Positions 11,625-24,164 of a DNA stretch of 64,000 nt are shown here, piece after piece (the stretch's first letter is position 1; each line of letters starts with the position of its first letter). The notes below the pieces were generated by a model. The model was not told the DNA's origin. It searched no databases and saw only the letters and a program-made list of their open reading frames with translations. The DNA is from Saururus chinensis (Eukaryota > Streptophyta > Magnoliopsida > Piperales > Saururaceae), in NCBI GenBank assembly GCA_035235625.1, contig CP141140.1, positions 19,984,685-20,048,684 on the forward strand, written 5' to 3'. The position numbers were made by a program, and so were the translations under genes.

Positions 11625-14600
11625 TCACCTTGGCCTACTGCGATCAACAACAGGAAACTCCAGAAGAAGGATGAAAGATGATCTATCTGCTTCCCTAAGA
11701 TACTGTACGGTTCCATTCATGATTTTCACCAACTTCTGACTGATGTATAGATTGAGACCTGCCTTGGAGATGCTTCCACTATGGTGAAACATCTCTTGTA
11801 TCAGAGATTCTGGAGCCCCAGGCGCAGGATGGGCAATCCTGCATGAGAAACAAAATAAAAACATACAAGCTATAGTAAGCTGCTGTCATTGTTAGTAACA
11901 AACAAAGGATAAAATGGAATTTAAAAAAAATCGTTGTTACTAACTTATTATCCATAATAAAATCATGAAAAGAATTATATACCTAAACTCTAGATGAACA
12001 ATATGCATAGAAGTTCCTATTCTCTCCATTCTGGGAACTACCCTCAACATAACAGACCCTTCTCCAGCTGGGCTGAACGTGAGGGCACCAATCAAGAAAT
12101 CTGACAGAACTTGCTGCAGCCTCAAATTATCACCGTACAAACACATGGCAGATACTTCCTTTGTCGAATCACAGATAAGCTGGATATCCTTTTCTTTACT
12201 GAGGTCCATGGCTTGCACTCTAACTGCCTCCAGAACTTCTCCAAGATTAAACTCCAGAGTGTTCATGTCGAGATAGCTGGATGAATAATTTAAGAAAGCT
12301 CATCAAAAAAGTACAAGAAGATGTCAAAATGAGGTAAACAATTGACCACCTTTAAAATAAGAAACTAGCAGATATTAGCCACAAAACAGGACTCAGTCAA
12401 ACCAAAAACAATCAAGTAACAACAACGCCAGGCAAGTAGAATCAACTAAAAGAGGCCTAGTTACTCTACAAGAAGACCAAATCATTCATGCAGTCAACAT
12501 TACATGTCAAAGACGCGTATCAGCCAATAAAATTAGATTTCCTAATTGTCAATAGACAATATTAGGGCATACACGGGGCATCGATCTGTATGCCTCAACA
12601 ACACGCCCAATGCACTTCACGTACAGATAGCATAAGCCTTACATGAGACATACAGAACTAAAACCCATAGATTGTTGAAGACTAACATCAAAAGGAATTT
12701 TTCAGATTAAACTATTTCAGAACACACATAAATATGAGATCAAAAGGTACCTAATCCTATCATATGGAGCCGACAATAAGTTCAATTCTTACATGAGATG
12801 TACAAAACCCAAATTCAAGCTCCACAGATTGTCAACAATGAACATGAGGAGGAATTAGCCTAAGTGGACTACTTCTGAACGTAAGTATGGATTAGATCAG
12901 TCAAAAGGTCCTTATTCCTCAAATGTGGAGCTGACCATAAGTCCAAAAGTCCGAGGTTAAAGCAACCATTTGGCATACAATTCGGAACAGAAACATAATA
13001 AAATGACACGGGTAACTAGAAGCAAGAAATAGTCTGAAAAATTAATGCATCGCAATCTTCTCAAAACTTGTCCCTAGTAGGAAAATAGAGAACCTAATAT
13101 TATTTCTCTGTTGGCCTCATGGTTCACTGTCTCCACAAGATCTCTATCTCAGGGCCTTTGCCGAGATTAAAAACAGTGTAAAAATGGTTTACATTTCTCA
13201 GCAAGATCTGACCGAGATCTCTACGAGATGGCCAAAATCGTGACGAGATGGCCAAGATCGTGGTGGTCAAGATGATATGAGAGATAGAGGAAGCATTAGT
13301 ATAATACTATATCTTGTACTTAATTAATTTCCAATATTATATCATTGGGGTTACTAATGTCTAAATCTTGTATCTCAAACCTATAAAAAAAAACATTTCA
13401 ATAAGCTTTCTACATAAACAATGACTATGTACAGCCTCATTCTAGGTCATCACTAGATATCATATATTCGTACTTAAGAGAAATTTATACTATATTATAA
13501 TTTGCAATTGTATAAGATTAGTATTTGTGTTTGTAGATGGCAATATATACTTGAATTGTTAAATATGTGTTAACAAACTTTTTATGATCACCTAGAGGGC
13601 GAGATCATTTTACATGATCTCTCTGGCATCTCTCCGAGTTCTCTCTGAGATCTTGTCTCTTTGACTGACTGAGACGAGACCAAGATCCGAGACAGCAAAC
13701 CATGGTTGGGCTGTCTTGGTTAGGTTGGTTCAGATATTCCAGAACTAACACAGAGTCCCTAAATATTGAAAGGAATCCAACCGACTCAAAGGTGGAACAG
13801 ATTTTTCAGAACCAAATTGAAATGAGATGAGAAATCTAAACACCACAAAGGCTAGGTGAAACCAAAATTCCATACCAAAATTTGGGTTTGATTCGTTTGG
13901 TTTGCTTGTAAAACTATTTTTGTGAATTTTATATAACATATTTTTCTCAACACAACTAATACCACGTAATATTAAAATATTCAATGTCAAAGCTTTATTT
14001 ATAGATATCACATACATATAAATTAAAATGTCTCAGAACTTAGGACAACTTGATTTAGGTCTTTAAAAAGTTTCTAAGAGAACCAAACTAAATCCCAGAA
14101 GTTCTATTCTCAAAAATCATAACTGGATTTAACTTAATTCGGTTCACTCAGATTAATTCAGAAGCAATTATGAAAATAGTACTTTTCTGACAACAAAAAG
14201 ATTATAACCGAGAAAATGTAAACCACTACATTAAATGTATATGAATACGATAGCAAAGACAATATACCATTCTTCAATACTATCCAAGTCTATATCATCC
14301 AAGACTTTTGCCAATTGTTCCTGACAGAGCACATTCGTCCTCAACAGCTGCTTCTGCTCTTGAGTTAAGTTAAGCTGTTCAAGCATGTCCCGAGTAAAAG
14401 TCATCCCAGAAAGTGGATTTTGAATTTCATGCCGAATATAGCTAAGCTCTTTCAAACCATTCTTGGCCACCCGTTCAGAAATCTTTTGCAACTTCAAAGC
14501 ATGTTGAAGCTCTGGACTGGCCACATGAAGAAAGCAGAAAACACCAGTGATCTTACCCTCTGAATTGGTCCGCCTGTTTGCAGAAAGGAGAGCCTCCACA

Positions 14601-17600
14601 TATTTCCCATTCCGATTAAAAAACCCAAATACCAACTTATCTGCCTCTTGATTGGAAATAACTTCATTAAGCACTATTTTGAGCCTAGTTAGTGTGTCAT
14701 GGTCTTTGACCTGACATCCAAAAGGGCTAAGACTAAAAAGTTCACCAACAACAATTTTGTCAATTGCTTCTTCCCTCGTCAAACCTGACAATTTCTGCAT
14801 AGCAAAATTCCACTCTACACAACTCCCTGTTTCGTCAATTATAAAAATCGGCGGGATTAAGGCATTGGGATTTGTTACTATAGCATTATAGTCACCTTGT
14901 ATCCGTGTATACTTATCCATGACCCTTTTTTCCCCCGTCAAGTCTTGAGCAATAAAACAAACTCCAACAACATTATCTTGCACATCACGGCTACAACATG
15001 CATTGACCACCAATATCACAGGTCCCTCGTTTTCTTGCTGACCAAATGTTTTTAGTTTGATTTCAACATTTTGCTCTTCTGTGCCTGCTCACAAAAGAAT
15101 ATCATATAGGATGTCAATACTCGTGTAAGACAATTTGGTCAGATCCAAATCATAAAAATTTACAATAGAATTCAATAACTTATCTGTAATATATTTTTAA
15201 GGAATCTCGTCAGATATTAAATACATTTTTGCCTCTTGACTTGGAAGGAGGACTTGGACAAAGAATGCATTAAAAGGCATACAGATGTAAGAATTGGAAA
15301 TGGAAGTGGTTTACACTACAGAAGAATGAAAGAGTTAAATCTGCGCCCTACCCCAGATATTTGGAATAAGGTGTTATAGATGATCATGATTTCTAAAAAC
15401 AACATTTGCAGACATGTGACAGCCAGATCAGATCAGATTTCTGTAAGGGAATACTGACATTTAGAGAGATACGCAATGCAATAAACCTTCCTCCAATAGA
15501 TTGCTAAATATAAACATATTGAATTTCAGGATGGGAAAGAAAAATATAAAAAGTAAATTGGAGCATCAGACTTATATATTACTTGAAACGTAAAGGCAAA
15601 ACTACCCAGTCAGTTAAGAAAATATGTATGACTTACCCAATTTCAAGTACTTAATACAGTGTCTAAGGTCATGGCAAGGGTTAAAGACACGTTGATTTGA
15701 CAAATATCTCAATCAATTCTGAAATCTATAAAAAAAAATATTGGCAATTATCACTATTTTATGACTATAAAAAACATCAATCCAAATAGAAACATATATA
15801 AGTTGTAGATTCACCTTCTGAAGCCAAGAGCAGCATATTGTGCACCACTTCAATTGAATCTTCCTCCACCAATTGAACTAAGGGAGTCCCAAGAGCTTGT
15901 TCAACGGGCAACCCAGTTACTTCAGCCGCTTTGGTATTCCATCCATTTACAATCCCAGAGGCATCCACAGCCAAAATGGGGACAGGTGCAACCTCAATAA
16001 GCCGAACCATTTCATTCGTAACCAGACGAAGCTCGTCTATTCTTTGCATTTTACCATCATCTACAGGTGGTTTTACTATCAAATTTCTTTCATTCATAAT
16101 TTCTTTCTGGAGAGATTCGCGCAATATAAGCTGTAAAGAATGGATAGCATCCATTTCAACATCTTCCCACGGAAGACTTCTCCTCTTCACAACCTCCAAA
16201 AAGGTTTTAAATGAAGTTCTTGGGTTCATTTTTGACTCAAAAGCATCTTTATCGAGAGGGTCATGCTTCTCTCCCCCCCATTTTATCTCCTTTGCAGTAT
16301 GAGACCGAAACCAAAAAAGGAAGTCTTTACTTGTTATTCTAATAGCAGCCATTCCACAAACTGCATCGGAAAGTTCATGAGCACCGGGGTAGCCAGCCTC
16401 CACAAGGCTATCTGTACTCAGGCCAGTTGAACTGTTATGATACTGAAGAAGCCATTCAGTTATGTCTCTTATCTGGTTCTCCGTAGGTGTGGTCCCAAGC
16501 AAACAACACTGGTAGCGGTAGTAAAGTGCAGCTCCATCACACTTGACAAGATCCATCACATTTGGAGATTGAGTCATTATACCCATTGGAGCATCCCTGA
16601 GAAGCATATCGCAAAGCACAGTCTGCATGCGCAATATGTGCTTCTCCCTCATCTGCGCTGCTAATTCAACTTCTTTGCTAAGTTGAATGGCAAACACCTG
16701 GATCAAAAACTCACATGCATACCGTAGTGGGAAAGGTATAAACCTAGGACTAGTATGGTGACAGACCACCAGACCCCACAGCTTTCTTCCCGTTTTCTCT
16801 TCGTTTGAATCATCGTCACCTTCACTCACCATTACAGACATAACAAGAGATGCAATGGAACCCATATTAGCCATGTACTGAGCATGACAACCATGTGGTG
16901 CTCTCAGTGTGGACCCAGCCAAACTCAATGGTTGCGCCAATCGTTTGTCCTGTATGACCTTCACTGGCTGAGCCAAGCAGTCACAGATCATCCTCACCTT
17001 ATTCTTCATGAACAGAAATCTAGAAGCTTGGGGGATATCTGTTGCAGGGTAATGAAGTCCAAGATAGGGCTCCAAATCCGCCCTCTTGCATTCAGACACA
17101 ACTTCTCCGTGCTCATCTTCATGGAACTTATAAGCCATCACTCGATCATACCCCGTGAGATCACTCACTTCTCTCACCAAAACATCACACAAAAGTGAAA
17201 TATTCCCACTTGGCAGAGACTGCAATCTTGAAATAGCCTTGGCAGCAAGCTTATACGACTTAAGGGCGCCAGCAGCAGTTACAGGTACATCGGAGGGGTT
17301 CACTGGCTCCAAATCTATAATTAATCCCACGTCAATTCGATGCATAATTGCGTAAAAGGGCTTACCTGAATTCCTACAATGAACCAGTATTGGGTTCAGC
17401 AGACTCACTTCTCCATAGCCCGCAGCCTTTTGCAAGGAAGACGAACTCAGCGGCCGGAAAAGTGACCTTGCATCCGACCCAATAGTTAAAACTTCCTTCT
17501 GCTCTATGCTGGGTACAGCATGAGGGGCCAGGTCCAGCATCTCCGGGGCGTTTTCGCTGTAAGCTATGACGGAGAAAGTTTCCTCTTCCACAGCTATCAT

Positions 17601-17855
17601 GCAGCCAAAAGGCTGGATAAGCCTTCCTCTCTGCATTTTTTGAAGGTAAGCTGAGACAGATGAAGACGGGACATTTCTTCCAGATTTAGAGGCATCAACA
17701 TCTACTGAAGTGGAGTAATCAAACCCATCCTCAGAGTGCTCGAAGTCTCTGTGTAGTCTTGCATCCATAGTCGTCTGAGCAGCCACCCGGGCGCTGTGTT
17801 TGGATCGAGCAGAGTTGCTCCGCGAAGCAGATGCTTTATTCGAGTTAGTCGACAT
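11625..17855 (-). CDS. PHYC: Phytochrome C (four exons, 1,121 aa)
   Basis: Red/far-red photoreceptor. Minus-strand exons 17855-15815, 15084-14268, 12276-11983 and 11838-11625 (2041, 817, 294 and 214 nt) join with GT-AG sites and closing phases to 1,121 aa, the usual plant phytochrome size and four-exon layout. Domain order: Ser-rich N-terminus ([10 protein letters not shown]), PAS ([16 protein letters not shown]), GAF with the bilin-attachment Cys at residue 323 ([14 protein letters not shown]) and the [13 protein letters not shown] motif, PHY ([14 protein letters not shown]), two PAS repeats ([30 protein letters not shown]), then a histidine-kinase-related module ([35 protein letters not shown]). 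PHYC rather than PHYA, B or E is chosen from stretches such as [10 protein letters not shown] and [14 protein letters not shown]. The ATG at 17855 is the start; an in-frame GTG at 17876 is not. As in other plant phytochromes the kinase module is degenerate ([10 protein letters not shown] in place of a G-rich box). The protein is expected in the cytosol and, after light activation, the nucleus. Intron 2 (2.0 kb) contains a MITE. Confidence 0.95.
13118..13706. mobile_element. MITE-like element in PHYC intron 2
   Basis: The left end (CATGGTTCACTGTCTC, then AGATCT...ATCTCAG) and the reverse complement of the right end (CATGGTTTGCTGTCTCGGATC...TCTCAG) form an imperfect terminal inverted repeat of about 40 bp. 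Both ends are rich in GAGATCT/AGATCTC words, and the left end has a short internal duplication, ACGAGATGGCCAARATCGTG, at about 13,223-13,261. Length is about 590 bp. CATGG occurs at both edges, but a clean target duplication was not established. It encodes no protein. The superfamily is undetermined. Confidence 0.5.
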
Positions 17856-20800
17856 ACTGTCTAACTTCGACTCCACTTCTTCTCAACCAAAGAGAGGTCT
17901 AAGCTCTACAGACGAGGTTCCATCGACCCAATTCGACAAAAGCTCGATGAGGCCGCACAACCACGAATTTACGAGTGGTAAGCAATTTGGTCGACAGGGC
18001 AGTCAGGGAAAGAGAATGACCAAGATGGGTTTCTACTGCTGGCGATGGGTGGTTGGTTTCCAGAGATTCTGCTAGAAAAACAAGATGATCGGCAGTACTG
18101 CTTCTCCTTGCGGGCTTCCAATAGAAGGTAAGACTGGTGCCTCTAATGGGGTCCTGGAGGTTGGATTGCCAAACAAAAAGGTGGGTTTCGTTCCGGCTGG
18201 TGAAAAAGGACAAGCGGAAGGGAGGGAAGAAGCTATGGTGGAAAAATTGGTGCAGCAGAAAGAGATGGGCGCTGATGCAGAAGAACCAGCCGATCGTTAT
18301 CGATGGGGAGGAAGACGGTAGGGAGGTAGTGGATAGAGTAAAAACGGGTGTAATAGGAGTGGCCAAAGCAAAAGGAACTCGACTTACCAGTAGTGTTATC
18401 GAACAAATGGACCGGCTGGTTCAACAAAAGTTACTGGACTTGGGTTCTATTTATATGACCGGTTCTCACAAAACGGCCCGCTTAAAAATTTTTCGTTTAA
18501 CATTAAGAAATCATCAACGACAGGAAATATCATTTTTCAGGTATATTTAATGACAGCTCCTTTTTTTGGCAAGGGCAACCATAACAATACTGTGGCTGTT
18601 ATTGTATCTTGAAGAAGCTGATACTCTCCACTTTATTCTTCCCCTTACTAATGTGTTATAGTTGTGAACACCTTTAATATATATAAAAGTGTTTTAAGCA
18701 AAGGTACTTATTTATAATTGTTAGGTCTGCAACCGCCTTCAAAATAACTTTAAAATATTTTCCTAACTAGCTATCATGGCTAAAATATTAAATTAGATGA
18801 CATATGGAGGGGGAGCTTGAGAACATGTTGGATCCAGTTTTGGAGTTTGTCTCTTAATATTTTTATAATATGATAATTTTTTATTGTTATTTACTAAGCC
18901 TTGGTCATGAAAACTTATATAATTGTACTATAATGACTATAAACATTTATAGTAAAGATTTAAATCTTTATATTTAAAAATATGAAAGGATATAATTCAA
19001 AATTGGTTGAGACTTAGCTAAGGCCATGTAGTTGGAGCCCAGCCATTTGTACTACATAGCCAAGGTGAAGCTGCCAAAGGCCTAACCGAGGTCAACAAAA
19101 GGAGAAAAAGGGAGCCAAATGAGAAGGGGAGAGTGGGTGATGGGTGGAAGAAGAGGTGTTAGGTGATAGAGAAAGCGGTGGGTATAGGAAGTGGCAATGG
19201 CCAAATGAGAGGGAAGAGGAGAAAAAATAGAATGAGAAAAAAAAAGTGGAAGAAGAAAGAAGATGGAAAAAAATACGGGGGATGATTTAGGGGTTCTTTA
19301 GGTATTGAATTTTTTTAGAAACAGAACTAAAATTTAAAATTTTAAAATAAGTCTTTTCTGCATAATATATTTTTTGAGGTTCAAATCGATATAAGAAGTA
19401 ATTGTTAAAAAATAATAAAATATATAAATTCAAAATAAGGGCTAAGAGTTAGAATCAACTCATAAGGTGATTTAGTAATCTTGGCTCGAAACAACTTAGA
19501 ATCAACTTTCTAATAAAAATTTCAACTTTGTCCACCTCATACACACAAATATAATTATAATAATTAAAATTAAAATAGGGCAAAATCGATACAATCTTAC
19601 TTAAATTTTATATACAAATAGCCTCTTAGTGTATCATTTTTTTTACTCATTTACTAAAACCTTAAAATACAAGAAAATATGTAATAGGCAGCATGGGACC
19701 TCTCTCAAATAAATTATATTTTAAGTTTTTAAGAAAACCATATAACGAATTAAAAAATAATAATTTTATATTTTATTTTTTTATATTATAAGCTGAACAC
19801 TAAGGTAGATCCCACCTAGGTATGTCCTGAAATAGAATTACTTTTTTTAATTTAATTATTAATATAATACCAATAATGTAAAAAAATAAAATATAAAAAT
19901 ATCATTGATAGCTATTTATAGACGAGGTAGGTAATGGCCAATAAAAAAAGCAGTCTGGCTCATGGTGCTTTAGATCCTCTCCGTCTCTGCATCGTACTGA
20001 CAGTAAGTCATTAACAGCCTGGAATTGGAAATGGACACATAGTAATCTACCTGTATCCAGACAAACAAGGTGATCCAGTTGGCTGTAAAAGACTGACAAA
20101 AAGCTAGTTCAGTATAGTGCCATCATCCACTGATCTGATCTCATTCTCGCGTTCATTGTACAATGAATATTTTTTGCTAAGTTATTGTGCTTGGAAATAC
20201 ACTCCTTGAATTTAATAAATAAGAAGAGGCACCATCTTTATTCACAGTTGATATGACAAGTGCTAAGTGGACACTGGACACCCGTGTGCAAATGTGGGCA
20301 CCTTTGGTGAAACTGAGAAGGACGCCTCCTGATGAATCTACGAAGTACCCAATCCACTGATCCAGTGAAAAAATTATAAAAAATTTTTACTAGAAAGAGT
20401 TCTGTTTATACGGACAGCCACAGGCCCGTGCCTTGAGCACTTTCGAGGGCAGGCAATAAGTGCCTTTATTATGGCCGGGGTACAATACAACTCATAATCT
20501 ACTCAGCCGGTGTGGTTGGATTCTAACGGTGAATTCATCCGTTTCTCTCTCCATTTTTTATAAAACATTGGACAAAAATTCATGATAAATCACTATCTAT
20601 CTCATTTAAATTTCATGCTAAAGTTTAGATGTACCTTAGTGGTTGAATTTACATGATTATTTAGATAAATAAAATAAAATAGGAAACCCTATATTATATA
20701 GTTCCCATGATGCTCATGTTTGACTAGCAAAAACAGAGCATGCCTGCCCCATAATATATATAAACGTGCACCAGGCACACGCAGTGACGCAGACACTAAC

Positions 20801-22778
20801 TTTTTCTTATTATAAAGCACGTATTGTGCTACTAAATATCCCATTTTTGCAAAAAAACAAAGAATTAATAGAAACAAAACCGGTCCAGTCTAAAATCACA
20901 TGTCTAATCGGGTCACAAATTAATTTAACAAACCCATATTGGGAAGAAGAGCAAAACTCATATGGGGAATTGGACAATTGGAGTTTAACAGCATAATATG
21001 GAGTACGGCCCTAGGCCCATAAATTAGTGCGCCTTGCGGGTTGGCCATTTGGCAGCAACAACCTAAATTTAGGCCGAATCTCGGTGACCCTAGCGGTCTT
21101 TGCTGGGGATTTGGCACATTGAGTACAGCCTCTGGGGATTTGGTTCTGCTGACACTGTGGCCGTCGCGGGGTCCACAGTCTGCTCTTCTAAGAACAAGAA
21201 CTCGAGTTTCAACCTTTCTGTCTCTAGTTCCCTGATTTGGTGAAATTTAGTCCATTTTTATTAAAAAAAATGTGTGTAATGGCATATCCAACTTACAAGA
21301 TCCAAACTTTAGAGTTGTTTTTAACTCTAATAAAGTTCATAATTAATACACTCCATCCCTCTCATACTAATTGTCTATATTTAAAAAATATTATTTTATG
21401 AGTCTTAATTAACGTGCAACTGCATAAACCCAAACTTATGGGGGCATATTATTTTATGTCCCCTTGCATCATTGAATAAAAAATTGATGGCTTATGAAGT
21501 CTACGCTCACTCACGTTGAAGTGAGTGAACCCTGGCCGATAAAAACTGTTTCTTTATAACAATTATTAATATGTTAAGTAAAATTAGTTGAAAGTGAGTA
21601 TTTTAGCACGTAGATATCTACCATATCCAGCATTTGATATACATAACTAATATAGAATAGAGGAATTTTTTTTAACGATAATGCTACAATTAGTTGCACG
21701 TAAGAACACACTTTAACATAATGAGCAGGCCCTTGCCCTGGCCTTCATGCTTAAAAAGGGCTCTATTCTTTTATAACGACATGCATAGAAAATAATAATT
21801 ACGTACTTTTAAAATACCTTATAGGATTTATTTTTACTTTAAAAAATACATACTAGCATATATTAGCACAAGTAGGTATATTAACAAAAGAATAAATCCT
21901 ACATGATATTCTTATAGTACTCAATAATTTTGATAAATTTAGTGCAAATGGTCCTTGTATTCTAATTTTTTCAATTACTAAGTTGAATGATAATTTTAAA
22001 TAATTTGTTTTTGAAAATAAGAATACAGGTCTTCGTGTCCTATCTTATATTATCTTTTCTACCTAATTAAAAAAAAATATATTTTTATTTTATTTTTTTA
22101 TACCAAAAGTCTACTTCAACTTTTGATTGGATAAAAAATATAAGTTACATCAAACAATAGGAGTATTTACTTTTTCCAATCCGATCATATGGGCATAAGT
22201 GGCAAAAAAAAGAGAATAATATATATTTTATATGCATATTTTATATTTTTCATCCTATCATAAATTTTTTTTTGTATTATTTATATTTTTAAAAAATACA
22301 TATTAAATAAATTTTTTTATACTTCATGTTTAATACTCATATTTCTCGTTTAAAACAAGTATTATATATGTACTTTATCACACAATGACAATTTTTTCTT
22401 TTAATTTTAAAATATTTTTACTCTAATTTACTATTGAGCACTCTAATGATATTTTTTAATCACTAATTATTTTTAAATTTATGACAATAAAACTGTTATT
22501 TTTTAATGTACTATTTTTATTAAAAAAATATTATATTTTTAGTATTTTAAGTTATATAATCTTTTAGGTTATATTATATATATATATTATTTTTATTTTT
22601 ACTATTTTTTTCTAGTCTCCCCAAGCCACTTTATTGTCATATCTATACTTTGTCATAAATAGAAGTAAAAATAAAATTTTAAAAATACATAAAACCAAGT
22701 AAACGATGATGCCAGAACACACAATTGAGTTGTCATCACATACAACATTGAGTTGTCCCGTGTGCCAGTCCTCTGCCT
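17856..22778. other. AT-rich intergenic DNA upstream of PHYC
   Basis: The first several hundred bases (to about 18,560) are less AT-rich and probably include the PHYC promoter and 5' leader. From 18,600 the sequence is strongly AT-rich and full of stops on both strands. A Stowaway-like half terminus (CTCCATCCCTCTCATACTAA) lies at about 21,352; I found no partner end. No RNA gene or protein gene is supported. Confidence 0.4.
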
Positions 22779-22822
22779 TGCCCGTATAGTGCCCATGCTT
22801 TGCCCGTATAGTGCCCATGCTT
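22779..22822. repeat. 22-bp tandem duplication
   Basis: TGCCCGTATAGTGCCCATGC plus TT is repeated twice in perfect tandem (22,779-22,800 and 22,801-22,822) in AT-rich intergenic DNA. Confidence 0.85.
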
Positions 22823-23140
22823 TATTTTTTGTCCGTGTTGGCGTGTTGCGTCTCTCTCTTGATACCCTACGTGATGACAATGACCAATCCAATGCATGAG
22901 CAATACAGTATAATAAGACAAAAAAAAATTACCCAACGTTGAATGGGAATATTTACCCAGCTTAGTGTATGTAAAACGTTTATTTTTTAAATTAATGACA
23001 TACATATTAATGTATATTAATATAAATATTATATATATTAATATGTGTATTATTAATCTTAAAAATAGACGTTTTACGTAAATTATTTACGCTTAGTTCA
23101 TGGTAAACAAAGCATAAAAAATATTTTCTAAATAGTGAGT

Positions 23141-23277
23141 TAGAGCCCTATAACCATAGTATCATAGCCTTAAACCATAAATTAACGGCGAAAAGCTTCA
23201 ATGCTAGAGAATAGAGCCCCATCACCATTGTATCATAGCCTTTGACATGATTTAACGGCAAAGAGCTTCAACGCTAT
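23141..23277. repeat. Imperfect tandem duplication, period 71 bp
   Basis: Copy 1 at 23,141-23,206 and copy 2 at 23,212-23,277 share TAGAGCCC, TATCATAGCC, TTAACGGC and AGCTTCAAYGCTA in the same order with scattered substitutions. No coding content. Confidence 0.75.
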
Positions 23278-23753
23278 GGGGGCTCACTACTCAGAGTTGG
23301 GTAGATTTCTAACTATCATCTAAAATAAACTGAACTAGTAATGATAATTTAACACATGCTTAAGAGTTAAGGGTGCGAATCATCATATCATGTGAGGCTG
23401 GCAATGATCAAACGGTTTTTTATAGGTGAACATGTACTAAACATAAAACATACACTCCAAGGCACGAGGTTTCTTACTTTTTTATATATAAAAAAAGTTA
23501 TTCTTTCTTCTAATTAGGTTGGTTTGTGGCCTGATCAGTTTTTTTGTATTTAGATTGTTTTGTGGGCTAAATATAATAAAAATGTATAAATAAATAAATT
23601 TACTAGTATAAATAATATTATAATTTTAAAAAAGTATAATATAAACTCAGGTATTATTAGCTATTAGACCACAATATTGGCTAAAGTAGGGGTGAAGAAA
23701 CATGGGTCAATTATATATTTACTCTATATTAAAGGGTCTTATAAATAAGATAA

Positions 23754-24155
23754 GGGAAATTTATTTAAATAATATAAAAAAAAGTAATTATCGATTTGGA
23801 CCTTTTTGCCATGCAAGCGCCAGCCAAATAACTGACATTTGCGTGTTTTTTTTAATTTTTATATAATTTTATCATTTGAAATGATGAAATCAAGTGTCAT
23901 TTGATTTTGTCCTTTAAAACGACAAAATCAGGTTATGCTTAACACCGTAACTCGATTTCGTCATTTGAAATGATGAAATCAACTTACACTTGATTTCGTC
24001 ATTTCAAACGACAAAATTATATAAAATTTTTTTAAAAAAAGTAATGCAGGCACCAGTTGCTTAGTCGGCGCCTGCGTGGTTAAAAGGAACACTAATTTAA
24101 AAATTGGTCCAAATCGGTAATTAATTTTTTTTAATATTATTTAAATAAATTTCCC
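23754..24155. mobile_element. 402-bp Mutator-type MITE related to the MULE at 26.9-33.8 kb
   Basis: Terminal inverted repeats begin GGGAAATTTATTTAAATAAT at both ends. They continue through TAATTAYCGATTTGGACC into a GC-rich segment (GCAAGCGCCAGCC; mate GCAGGCGCCGACT on the minus strand). The 9 bases outside each end are ATAAGATAA (left) and ATATGATAA (right), a 9-bp target duplication with one mismatch, the size typical of Mutator superfamily insertions. The middle holds four palindromes of the form GATTTCGTCATTTGAAATGA followed by TGAAATC. The same palindromes and GCGCC segment occur in the ends of the large MULE 2.8 kb downstream, so this looks like a non-autonomous relative. Confidence 0.8.
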
Positions 24156-24164
24156 ATATGATAA

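Noticed and set aside
17856-17876. Longer PHYC start with seven extra residues
   Set aside because: The first codon is GTG on the minus strand; the first ATG is at 17,855 and fits known PHYC N-termini.
17899-18366. 155-aa minus-strand open frame upstream of PHYC
   Set aside because: No family feature, and it sits where the PHYC leader and promoter should be. Ser/Phe/His-rich composition suggests a chance frame.
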